Positions 22,689-32,799 of a stretch of 64,000 nt of DNA are shown piece by piece. The translations under genes were made by a program, and so were the position numbers. Below the pieces are notes generated by a model. The model was given only the letters and a program-made list of their open reading frames with translations. It did not search any database and was not told the origin of the DNA. Location: NCBI GenBank assembly GCA_964016875.1, contig OZ024735.1:16520934-16584933 (forward strand), read 5' to 3'. The first letter of the stretch is position 1. Every line of letters begins with the position of its first letter. Source of the stretch: Fallopia convolvulus. Lineage: Eukaryota; Streptophyta; Magnoliopsida; Caryophyllales; Polygonaceae.

Positions 22689-22906
22689 TGGGCCTCCCTC
22701 GGTCATTAAGAAACATAAATGGGCCACTTAATTGGGTTCTATAGACAAAACTTGTGTGTGCGGATAACAGCCCAACTCAACTAACTGCTTCGTAGCCCAG
22801 ACCAGTAACCGGCTGATTAAGGGAACATGAATCTCCCTCGTTCTTTCTACATAGAACCACATAAAAATCCCTCTCGTATTCTTTCGCGGCCGAGAAAAAA
22901 CCCTAG
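22689..22906 (+). promoter_or_regulatory. RPL15 promoter: site II motifs and telo-box
   Basis: Two TGGGCC motifs (22689-22694, 22720-22725) and two inverted AGCCCA motifs (22769-22774, 22794-22799) are site II elements (TGGGCY). They are followed by a telo-box-like AAACCCTAG at 22898-22906, about 30 bp before the start codon. Site II plus telo-box is the well-known combination in plant ribosomal protein and other growth-related promoters, where TCP-type factors bind site II. A pyrimidine-rich CCCTCTCGTATTCTTTC near 22870-22885 may be the transcription start region. Confidence 0.75.
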
Positions 22907-22936
22907 TCCTCTGACGAGCGAGGAGGAGCTGCCGCC

Positions 22937-24363
22937 ATGGGTAAGCGCCGGGGATCACACTCCCTTATTCTCTCTCTTCTTTCCGAAGTGATCTGTGTGG
23001 GAAATGACATTAGTTGTAGATGAACATTTTGAGATATCGTTACTCGAATTGTTTGATTTATCGTCCTGAGACTGTGAAATCGACATGTTTTAGTTTGATC
23101 ATGTTTCTGATTTGCATGCGAATGTGGTTAATTAGGGGCATACAAGTATGTGTCGGAGCTGTGGAGGAAGAAACAGTCAGATGTGATGAGGTTTTTGCTT
23201 AGGGTTAGGTGCTGGGAGTATCGCCAGCTTCCTTCCATTGTTCGAGTGACTCACCCTACCCGCCCTGACAAGGCTCGTCGTCTCGGCTACAAGGCAAAGC
23301 AGGTCTCTTTCTTATCTTCTTAATTCGATCTGTATGATCTGTATGGTTTTATAAGTTGTGTTGGATTAGATTTGAAATTACTGGACATCTGCATTTCTTT
23401 TATAAATCAATTGTTAGAAGAGCTAAATAGCGTGTTAAATGGGTCTATGGAGGGGTCCCTTTTAGCTTTTGGACCTTCTTTGACAGTGTTTTGGTCGCAA
23501 AATGTGATTAGCTTTGAAATCCATGCTGGTTTATTGAGTAAAGTAGTGCACTCTGATATGAGTTTATGTATATAGTGCTGGATCTTCCACAATGCCAACG
23601 CTATTTAACGCTGATGAGCTTGGGTCAATTTTTATGTTTTTGTTTTTCATTCCTAAAATGTGTGAGCTAATGTGACATTTGCTAATGCCAGTGTTTATGA
23701 CCTTTTCTTAGCTGTTATATTTTATGTGATTTTTTTCACTAATCATTTATATATAAACTCTACTAGGGATTCGTGATTTATCGTGTCCGTGTGAGACGTG
23801 GAGGTCGCAAGAGACCTGTACCAAAGGGTATTGTGTATGGAAAGCCAACAAACCAGGGGGTTACCCAACTGAAGTTTCAGCGCAGCAAGAGGTCTGTTGC
23901 CGAGGAACGAGCTGGTAGGAAGTTGGGAGGACTTAGAGTTCTCAATTCTTACTGGATCAATGAGGTATATTTTTGTATGTATTCCTTGAAGTTTCCAATT
24001 TACTTATTCATATCTGCTGGATCAATTGAAAGGTGTATGGAATAATTTGTATGCTCTTGAAAATGAAAACTTAACAACATTGTATTATGTTAACACATTG
24101 ATTTTTCTGTGATACAGGACTCTACGTACAAATACTTCGAGGTGATTCTCATTGATCCTGCACATAATGCAGTCAGAAATGACCCAAGGATCAACTGGAT
24201 CTGCAATCCGGTACACAAGCATAGGGAGCTTCGTGGGCTCACCTCAGCTGGTAAGAAATACAGGGGTCTGCGTGGAAAGGGTCACACGCACCACAAGGCA
24301 CGGCCTTCTCGTAGGGCTACCTGGAAGAGGAACAACACCCTGTCCCTTCGCCGTTACCGTTAG
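22937..24363 (+). CDS. RPL15: Ribosomal protein L15 (eL15), 4 coding exons
   Basis: The gene encodes a component of the cytosolic 60S ribosomal subunit. Coding exons are 22937-22940 (ATGG only), 23136-23302, 23767-23964 and 24118-24363, all with GT-AG introns, totalling 615 nt = 204 codons plus TAG, the usual eL15 length in plants. The protein begins MGAYKYVSELWRKK. It contains RFLLRVRCWEYRQLPSIVRV, RGGRKRPVPKGIVYGKP, QRSKRSVAEERAGRKLGG, SYWINEDSTYKYFEVILIDP, NPVHKHRELRGLTSAGKK and ends TLSLRRYR, all hallmark eL15 blocks. The start sits in a GCCGCCATGG context, and the tiny first exon is supported because it restores M-G-A-Y. One residue differs from the usual VTRPTRPDK (His instead of the first Arg). 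All exons are open, so the gene looks functional. Confidence 0.97.
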
Positions 24364-24745
24364 TTGGTTGCAACTTGCAAGTGATTTTGTTTCGACTGTT
24401 TTCTTATCCTTCCATTTGAAGGGACAGTTTAAAGCATAGTTTTGTTTAACTCAGGAATTTTGGGATACGTTTATGTTGCATGCCTTCTTGGAGACATGAA
24501 TGTGATGCTGATCAATTTGAGTTCGTGCTCAAATGCGCCTCTGTATTTATTGGTAAATTCTCTTTGTGGTTTGTGCCTTGGACAATATTAAGATCAGATC
24601 ACTAGAGATCATGAAAAACTACACTGTAAGAGCATACACAGCAGGTTTCACGAGTTAAACTATTAAATCTCTTCCAAGTAGTATGTATAGGTTAAAAACC
24701 GAAGCCAAGGGGTCTTCAGTTTCAAGGCCCATTAACAGCAAAAAT
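24364..24745 (+). other. RPL15 3' UTR and downstream spacer
   Basis: The T-rich sequence after the stop (to about 24600) is the expected 3' UTR. Beyond it, GTAAGAGCATACACAGCAGG at about 24627 resembles the 'GAGCATCCACAATGG' start of a Tourist-like MITE, but no partner end was found. No gene is present before the palindromic element at 24746. Confidence 0.45.
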
Positions 24746-25885
24746 GGGTGAATTCTTTCTATTGTCCCTAACATATCACATAAAGTTATTATTAGTCCCT
24801 AACCTTTATAAATATTTTTTTAGGTCCCTAACCTTTAAAAAGTATTACTATTTAGTCCCTTTTCATTTTAGACTTTAAGTTTAATTACAACTAAACACCC
24901 AAATTTTATATTTATTTTGACAAAATATAAATATTTATTTATTTTCAAAAAATACCTCAATCTACACATTTTAGAACAAAATAATAAATTATAACTCCAT
25001 ATCACTCCTTTTTTCAAAAAATAGTGTTTTGTATAAAAAAAACATAATTTTAAAAATAAAAGGCGAGTTATAAATATTTATTGCCCTCTTATTGAATTTA
25101 ATAGTTATTAAAACATTTTATAAAAAACAAATTTTCACAAAAAAATCTAACTTCTACTATTTACCCATTATTTATAACTTTTTTATTTGATTTTTTAGTC
25201 CATCAATTTTTTTGCAATTATATCATAAACTTCATAAAAAAATTGATAAAAGAAAAATTTTTATATAAAAAAAAGTACCCCTTATTTACCATTGTGAAAA
25301 AACTAGTAAAGTGATTTTTTAATCCATCAATTTTTGCAATTATTTTATAAACTTCATAAAAATTTGATAAAAGAAATTTTTATATAAAAAATCACCCCTT
25401 ATTTACCCTTTGTTTAAAAAAATATTTTTAGTTTTCTTTAACAAAGGGTAAATAAGGGGTGATTTTATTAAATTCAATAAGAGGGCAATAGAAGAAATTT
25501 TTTAATTTTATAAAATAATTTAATAACTATTAAATTCAATAAGATGGAAATAAATATTTATAACTCACCTTTTATTTTTAAAATGATGTTTTCTTATGAA
25601 AAGTACTATTTTTTGAAAAAAGGAGTAAATATGAAGTGATAATTTATTATTGTTTCCTAAAATGTGTAGATTGAGGTATTTTTTGAAAATAAATAAATAT
25701 TGGTATTATGAAAAAATAAATATAAAGTTTGGGTGTTTGGTTGTAATTAAACTTAAAGTCTAAAATGAAAAACGACCAAATAGTAACACTCTTTAAAGGT
25801 TAGGGACTTAAAAAAGCATTTGTAAAGGTTATGGACTAATAAGAACTTTATGTGATAGGTTAGGTACCATAGAAGGAATTCACCC
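24746..25885. mobile_element. Large near-palindromic (long-TIR) MITE, probably MULE-type
   Basis: The element starts GGGTGAATTCTTTCTATTG and ends with the inverted AAGGAATTCACCC. The inverted similarity continues almost to the centre (about 25310). Paired blocks include GTCCCTAACC / GGTTAGGGAC, TACCTCAATCTACACATTTT / AAAATGTGTAGATTGAGGTA, and GTTATAAATATTTATT near 25070 with its inverse near 25545. Such long inverted repeats fit Mutator-like or foldback MITEs. I could not find a convincing 9-bp target-site duplication because the flanks are A/T runs. There is no coding region. Confidence 0.75.
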
Positions 25886-26549
25886 TTTTAAAAATTAGGG
25901 AAAGGGAGGGGAGGGGAAAAAAAATTAAAAATTAGAATATGAGGGGAAAGGAGAGGGAGGGGAAAATTTTAGTAAAATCTGTTTGGTTAGAAGGGAGGGA
26001 AAATTAGTCCTCTATTTGGTTCAATTTATAATTTAGGAAGAAAGGGTGGGAAAATTATCTTTTCTCTTACTAGGCAATGAACTCAGCCTTTCTCGGTTTC
26101 TTCTGCTCATGCTACAGATCTAGAAATTTAAGATTAAGATAACTTTACCTTTTTTTAATTCAAAAGTGAATTGTTTTTAGTACCTTGTAAATGAAATACG
26201 TGTACGTACATCCAAATTCCAGCATAGAAAGGTATTCTAAAAACATGCTATATGCTCTACTTTACAAATGCAATTTCTTTCAGTCAGGTTGACTGAAATT
26301 GGTTCGGTTGAAATTAAAATGTAGACAAAACAAAAACCCACACTTAAATCCAAATTCTAAAAACATTGCGATAAAACTTTATTAATCTAAATTTGTTTAT
26401 TAATAAACGTTTTCTTATTCTAGATTGAAACTTAACAAACCATCAATAAATAAAAACTTAAAATTCAGTATTTTTCACCCTTATTTAGGAAACTAATATA
26501 AGAAAAGTATCTCAGTGCAAAATAATATAAGAAGTGTCTTCAGTATTAA

Positions 26550-27076
26550 CTAAGCAGCCAAATAACCTTCATTTTCAAGCTTCTTCAAAAGCCAATTTTT
26601 CCTTGCACACATTGGTAAGCTAATCATAACACGGAACTTGTTCTGAAAATCGATGAGATACTCGCAGGCCACCTCTTTTTGGTCATCTTCCAGCTCCAAC
26701 TTTTCCAACTCAGCATAAATCTCCTCACCAGTATACACACGAGGTCGAGACTTCTCAATGACGGAACTTGCACGGTCAATGGCATCCACAACCTTATGCA
26801 TAACTGATTTCATCTTACTTGAACCTGTTTCTCTTTTGCGTCTCCCAACCCCACCTCCAGCTTTAGTTTTGGAAGAACTCCCAACGACATCATCGGTTAG
26901 ACTACTTGGAAGTTGAATGTTCGAAGTATCGTCCCCGATTACTTGAGGTTGAGTTGACGAGGGTGGAAAAGTGTAATCATAACCTTCAATACAAGCATCA
27001 TTTGTTTCTATCATGTCATCGATTGTTACATTTGTCTTCATCCACTTGTCCTTCTTTCGCTTCTCCCATGGAGTAT
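26550..27076 (-). pseudogene. Harbinger ORF1 (Myb/SANT-type protein), C-terminal part
   Basis: The open - strand frame runs from the LTR border at 27076 to a stop at 26550, about 175 codons. It begins TPWEKRKKDKWMKTNVTI and has an acidic, Ser-rich middle with a basic GRRKRE patch. It ends in a helical domain, EEIYAELEKLELEDDQKEVA, YLIDFQNKFRVMISLP and ARKNWLLKKL. The last part has the layout of the C-terminal domain in plant Harbinger-associated Myb/SANT proteins (E-L-x-x-M-x-L ... A...L..N....FF..P...R..WL). The N-terminal Myb domain is missing, cut by the LTR element at 27077. Assignment by pattern only; it could also be a domesticated relative. Confidence 0.6.
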
Positions 27077-28401
27077 TGATACGAAATCGTATAGATCTCG
27101 TATCGGATTCAAAAGACAAAGTAACCGGGTGAAGGGAAGAAGGATAATAGTGCAGATGCACTTCAGATGTGAATGGCCAAAGCCGGGGATAAAGGGTGAA
27201 GACTGGGTAGAGAAGAATTATGCTAAACTAATTAATCTGATTTCTCATTCATTGATTCCATAGAACACAATACATGAGTATATATAATAAAACCCTAATT
27301 GCTAAAATATTAAAAACAAAGATACTCTTCCTAAAGAGATAAAATCAAATCTCTTATTTAAAAGGAAATAAAATATTCTAAAATAAATAATTATCCTAAT
27401 TAACTATAGCGTATCAATTCTCCCCCGTTGAGAATCGACTTGTCCTCAAGTCGGAAATCAGGAGGAGACGCATGAAACGGATCTTGGAATTTAATCCGCC
27501 AGGGTCCCACGGCACATGTATCAGCACTTGATTCCGCATCCTAAACTCAAAGTGTTGTGGACCCCCATGGTCACGAAGAAGCCATGGACTCAGATCGAAC
27601 TCCGCGATAGAGGTCCTTGACATGATACCGAGTCGATTCCGGTCTCCCTTTGTTGAATCAGACTCCGAAAAAGAAGTTCTCGAGCCCAAAATTTCTGCTG
27701 TAGGCGCGAGGAATGGGCAGGCGACGGTCACGATGGACGAAACCGCGGGCGCGGGTTTCTTCGCCGCGGTCGCGGGGATGCTGGCCGTGGTCGCAAGGCT
27801 GGTTGCCGCAGGCGCGGGACTGGTGGACGAGGGCGCGATGGTGGCAACGGGCGTGGCAGCGACCGCTGCTGGCTTGCCGACAATTGAAGTTGATATCGAC
27901 GACGACCAGAACACTTCCAGTTGACAACAACCGTCGTAGATGCATCTACCGTAGAGAGATTTAATCGCCTTGAGAGCGGAATCATGAGTCTGAAATTGGA
28001 TTTGCCAATAATCACGAGACCCATAACCTACTCTTTGAATGCGTTCCAAGTCTCCGATTGGGGAAAATGCTTGATACAACACTTGCTCGGAGATTTGGTA
28101 GTATTCACAATGAATTATGACTAGCAACGTTCGATCATCCGCGTTGTTGGCCATGGAAACGCAGAGTCCATGAATGAAAGCACCAATTTATACGAAATTG
28201 TATCGATCTTGTATCGGATTCAAAAGACAAAGTAACCGGGTGAAGGGAAGAAGGATAATAGTGCAGATGCACTTCGGATGTGAATGGCCAAAGCCGGGGA
28301 TAAAGGGTGAAGACTGGGTAGAGAAGAATTACGCTAAACTAATTAATCTGATTTCTCATTCATTGATTCCATAGAACACAAAACATGAGTATATATAATA
28401 A
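27077..28401 (-). mobile_element. Small LTR retroelement with an RRM ORF
   Basis: The 3' LTR is 27077-27416 (340 bp; on the - strand TGATACG...CGTATCA, a 7-bp inverted end). The 5' LTR is 28188-28401, nearly identical to 27077-27290 and then cut off by a Helitron terminus. Next to the 5' LTR the - strand reads TTGGTGCTTTCATTC (28172-28187), a primer-binding-site region of the kind seen in Ty3/gypsy elements. Next to the 3' LTR is the purine tract GGGGGAGAA (about 27417-27426). The internal region is only 771 bp and holds one ORF; protease, reverse transcriptase and integrase are absent. It is therefore non-autonomous. It inserted into the Harbinger ORF1. Confidence 0.85.
27417..28154 (-). CDS. 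LTR-element ORF: N-terminal PTB-like RRM domain
   Basis: The ORF (246 codons, ATG at 28154, 34 bp after the LTR) begins MANNADDRTLLVIIHCEYYQ. It then has SEQVLYQAFSPIGDLERIQ, YWQIQFQTHDSALKAIKSL and GRCIYDGCCQLEV. Spacing and residues match an RNA recognition motif of the polypyrimidine-tract-binding (PTB) type, about residues 7-83, including the -IYDGCCQL- strand. A Pro/Ala/Thr-rich low-complexity linker follows (about 95-145). The last residues, SDLRTSRFSTGEN, overlap the purine tract and resemble the tail of a gypsy polyprotein end region, consistent with a deletion fusing gag-side and 3' sequences. The frame is fully open. Function as an RNA-binding Gag-like protein is inference. Overlapping ORFs on both strands (27622-28024) are shadows. 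Confidence 0.7.
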
Positions 28402-30887
28402 CTAGTGGGACAGGCCCGTGCATACGCACGAGGCATATTTTTTTCATGTGTTTATTATTTTAGTAACACTCTTTTCATCAATGATTATCAAGATTACTCT
28501 TTATAAATTTTCATTGCATATGAATAGTAGTCCCTTGCACTTTGCATAAAGTATCTTTTGGCTATTAACATGCTAAAGCAATCTTCTTTAATCCCTTAAT
28601 CGTTATGTAGATCTTCTTCAAATCAAATCATTTTATTTTTCAAACAAAAGCTTGCACTCAACAAAGAGAGCACCAAGTACATCAATTTATTGAAATTCAA
28701 TCTTTTAATTTCTTTCAAATAAATTCCACATTGAACATGGACGAATCAAGTTATCGAAAAATATAATACTACTTATTCTACTTTTCCTCCCTTTTGTAAC
28801 ACATGAAAATAATGGAAATTAGTAAAGTTCTTTGAAGATATTTTACTTTCTAGATGATTCTTCAATTCGTAAAAAATAAATAAGAATAGGAATAAAAATA
28901 AGTTTTCATTGAGAAACCTAGATAGAAGAAGTCAATCCACACTATAACGTGAAACAAGAAGATATATAGGACAACCATTTGCATCGTTAAATTACCCGCA
29001 ACAATTCATCCTTGGACCAATGATCACCCTAATTTAAAACGAAATTGTATTTGTATAAAATAAAAATGTAGGGAGCTTGTAAAGATGTCCATTTGAAACA
29101 ATTCCACACTAAATATATATATAAATATTGTAAAATAGGTTATACACCAAACACTTGTAGTCTAAATTATATAGCAAGTTTTCACTTCTAAAATAACCAA
29201 GATCAAACCGAACAACATCCAATAAGAATATACAAAGTACCACTTTCTCATGTTCTCCAACAACAACAAAAATATCAAAAAATTAGTATCAAAATTTTCA
29301 TTTTAAACAATATAAACCGGCGATCATTTCACAAAACAATATAGACGAAATAGCAAATTGTAATTGACAAAAATTGTAATTTTTTTGAAGAAAAAAAAAA
29401 TTTAGATCTAAATTGACGATAATTTAGTTAAATAATAAAGAGCAATACTAATATGATATTAAAAAATAGTAATTTAACAAAAAAAATATTCAAGATACTA
29501 TTTTTATATTTTTATGAGAATAGACTTTCAATATAATATCGAAGGAGAGATTTGCACAAATTCATATATAATAATTGTACTAAGACCCCAATAACCAACA
29601 AGACATAGAGAAAAAATAATTTATACTTACCTTGAGCTATTCGAACATGTTGATAATTATTTATAAACTAATTGTAACCATAGAGAGAATAGTAGACTCA
29701 AGAGAGGGAAAATATGTACACCATTGGATCTCTTTGTACAATAACATATATATAGGTCAATTCATGAAATTTAATTGGTCAACCATATATACACATAAAC
29801 AGGGGTGTAATTAGGGGTGATAATGTGGGCAATAAGTACACATATAAGAGAATAAGCATCCTAAGAGAATCTCTATGTGCAGTTAATCCATATTATTCAT
29901 TTAAATACTTATAACATTTACATAATAATTTAACAAAAAAATATTGTTTAAGCAATTTAAATAAGACTAAAAAAATTAGACACGATGTTCACCATGAAAC
30001 TTGAACCTTAAATATTTACCATATATATAGGTCAATTCATGAAATTTAATTGTTCAAACATATATACACATAAATAGGGGTGTAATTAGGGGTGGACAAT
30101 AAGTACACATATAAGAGAATAAGCATCCTAAGAGAATCTCTATGTGTAGTTAATCCATATTGTACATTTGAATACTCCTAACATTTACACAATATTTTAA
30201 CAAAAAATATAGTTTAAGCAATTGATATATAAGTGGACACATACATTTGTAAATAATTGATATACACAAATAGAGAATATAAAGGGAAAAAACTAATCAC
30301 ATTTTGATATTATGGAGAAATCATCAAAGGTCATGTACAAACTTTTTATAACAATAAACAACCGCATAGCCAATGTAATATTCACTTCCAAAATAACCAA
30401 GATCAAACCGAACTACATCCAATAAGAATATACAAAGTACCACTTTCTCCTGTTCGCCAACAACAACAAAAAATCAAATAATTAGTATCAAAAATTTCAT
30501 TTTAAACAACATAAATTGACGATCATTTCACAAAACAATATAGGTGAAATAGCAAATCATAATTGACAACAATTGTGATTTTTTTGAAGAAAAAGAATTT
30601 CTAAATCTAAATTGAAAATAATTTAATTAGATAAAAAATAGCAATACCAATATGATATTAAAAAATAGTAATATAACAAAAAAACATTCAAGATACTATT
30701 TTTATATTTTGATGAGAATAGACTTCCAATATAATATCGAAGGAGAGATTTGCACAAATACATATATAATAATAGTATTAAGACCACAATAACCAATAAG
30801 ACATAGATAAAAAATAATTTATACCTACCTTGAGCTATTCTAACATGTTGGTAATTATTTATAAACTAATTGTAACCATAGAGAGAA
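28402..30887 (-). mobile_element. Helitron-like sequence A (3' end at 28402)
   Basis: Read on the - strand, the left border is a Helitron-type 3' end: hairpin at 28415-28432 (+ strand CCCGTGCATACGCACGAG, one G-T pair), 9 nt, then CTAG (28402-28405) followed by host T. The body is AT-rich and non-coding, with a 0.5 kb block (about 29140-29690) repeated at about 30355-30887 and another block (29746-29970) repeated at 30020-30225. The 5' TC end is not certain; the right border given here is simply the start of the next Helitron terminus. No Rep/helicase gene is present, so it is non-autonomous. Confidence 0.6.
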
Positions 30888-31252
30888 CTAGTGATGATGC
30901 CCGTGCATATGCACGGGGCTATTTTTTTTGTACAAATATATTAAGATATTTTATATTTTTCATTATACCATTTTCATGCTCATATATTTATCTTAATTTA
31001 TTTATAAAAATTTTAAATGCGTTTAAAGATGCGAAAATATTTAAAAAGTAAGCATTTGACCATCTCACATTCTTCTTAAATTAAAATTAATAATGTAAAC
31101 CAAGATTATATGGTTCCATTGTTAATGTTTGAATATATGGCTATTTTCATAATATGTGCTTAATGTAATTTTTGAACCTATTGTCCCATGTAATAATTAA
31201 ATTATCTCACTCATAATTCTTCCCAAGTACTATAAACCATGTAATTGAAATT

Positions 31253-31300
<48 letters not shown>

Positions 31301-32330
31301 AAACAAATTCTAAATAGTTTAGGTTTTTTTTCTTTTACTTTGAAGGTTTTTTTCTTTTTCATTTGGATAAATAGAGTAACATAATCCCATTAATATATTT
31401 TGGTTCTTATTTGTCAATAGAGTAGCATTGCATTTTGTACGTTGAAAATTTCACACAATATATCTTCTTATCGGTGAGAAAATTATACAACAAATTAATT
31501 AAACCAAAATAAGTATTTTCTCTTTTCACAAATATAATTTACCCCGAATTTGATAAATTTGAAAATGTGTAACATTTTTCTTATTGTTTCCTTAAGTTTG
31601 AATTGCTATCGTCATTAGTTACCTAATATAAACATTTGCAACATATATCCTTTGGTTTATAAAAACTTCAACCTAATCTTATTTTTCACTTGATTATCTT
31701 TCACATTGCTTCCTTATTCTTTTATTATATTTTAGAGGCTAAACCCATTTACAAATTACTAAAAATAGCGCATGAATTACGTACGACCAAGGATGAAGCT
31801 TAAAACATTTTCCAACAAATATATGCACAATATATGTGATAAAGTAATTCACACCTTATGCAATAAAACATACATATGGTTATTATCTTGGTGTATTGAC
31901 CAACAAAGATACTGGTTCAAACTAAATATGGTCATCAATACCATTTAGGAATAGTATGAAAAAGAGGTTGGACATTGTAGAGGATGTAGTACATGTTTGA
32001 GTTTTGAGTTGTTGTTCGTCTTGTGTACCTCAAATTATGATGCTACTTAGAGTTTTTTCTTTGTTCTTGTAAGGATCCTCTAAGATCCCTTTTTTTTAAT
32101 TTCACTTCATAAAGAGGGTTTGAGGGGGAATGAATTAATTTTTTTTCAAAGGATTTTAAAAATAGGCGTTAGATTTGAGTGTAAGTGTTGTACGAAATTT
32201 TAATTATTCAAATCTTAAATTTCTTTGATTTATTATGAAATGCAAACATCATAAACATTGAGTTAAAGAAATATTTTTGATTTAATATGAATGAAAACAT
32301 AATATATACAAAAATGTTTCATCCATTAAT
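30888..32330 (-). mobile_element. Helitron-like sequence B (3' end at 30888)
   Basis: The left border on the + strand is A|CTAGTGATGATG followed by the perfect palindrome CCCGTGCATATGCACGGG (30900-30917). On the - strand this is hairpin, 8 nt, CTAG|T, the classic Helitron 3' terminus. The related copy at about 29688 shows GAGAGAAT at the same place without the element, as expected for insertion between A and T. The interior is AT-rich, includes a (TA)n microsatellite (31255-31293) and has no gene. The right end is unknown; I stop where Harbinger-like sequence resumes. Confidence 0.6.
31255..31293. repeat. (TA)n microsatellite
   Basis: About 18-19 consecutive TA units, followed by TGTATATA. 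It is a simple sequence repeat inside Helitron-like DNA and likely variable in length between individuals. Confidence 0.95.
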
Positions 32331-32790
32331 GGTGTCCATTGCAATGATACCATTTACAAATTTCCTTCTCGTGCTTTTACTGAAGTAATTCTAGAAGTTC
32401 GTTTGAAGACGCAGAATGAAGAATCTATTAAATCAAAAACATCAGGTGATATTCTCATGATACTTTTACAGAATCTATGCAAACATCATAAACATTGCGT
32501 TTAAGGATTTCACATAGACTTTCGAAAACATCGGGTGATATTCTCATGATACTTTTACAGTAATTCTCATTTTTAAGACCTCTCATTATACTAACACGCT
32601 CTTCTTCTTGTTGTTCAAGAGTTTCAGTTTCTAATTCATTGTCACATTCCCCCCCTTCTATGACATTTCTAAACGTAATCATGTAGACACAAAATAGCAT
32701 AACAACAATTCTTTGTAAGTGGCACAAATACTCCACAAGGTCGGAAAATTCATCATCAGAACTTTCAACTTCTTTATTGATTCCATTCAT
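32330..32790 (-). pseudogene. PIF/Harbinger transposase, N-terminal fragment
   Basis: The - strand ORF from 32790 has an acidic N-terminus, then LCHLQRIVVMLFCVYMITFR, an EEERVSIMRGLKNENYCKSI segment and MRISPDVFESLCEILKRN. The last part matches the helix-turn-helix region before the DDE domain of plant Harbinger transposases (Y...I.RMS...F..LC..L). A 33-bp phrase (ACATC-GGTGATATTCTCATG...) is repeated at 32440-32470 and 32530-32562, marking a local duplication. Further 3' (about 32335-32370) the translation IIAMDT may be a trace of the catalytic A-[ILM]-D-G-T-H motif. The rest of the DDE domain is missing. Confidence 0.6.
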
Positions 32791-32799
32791 CTAAAATAT

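Noticed and set aside
23372..23598. ORFs on both strands between RPL15 exons
   Set aside because: They fall in intron 2, bounded by good GT-AG sites, with no protein signal.
24152..24439. Second ORF overlapping RPL15 exon 4
   Set aside because: Frame shadow; the spliced frame 24118-24363 gives the conserved eL15 C-terminus.
27622..28124. Several Ala/Arg/Pro-rich ORFs on both strands
   Set aside because: Shadows of the GC-rich linker of the RRM-containing ORF; only the 246-codon - strand frame has domain structure and the right position after the LTR.
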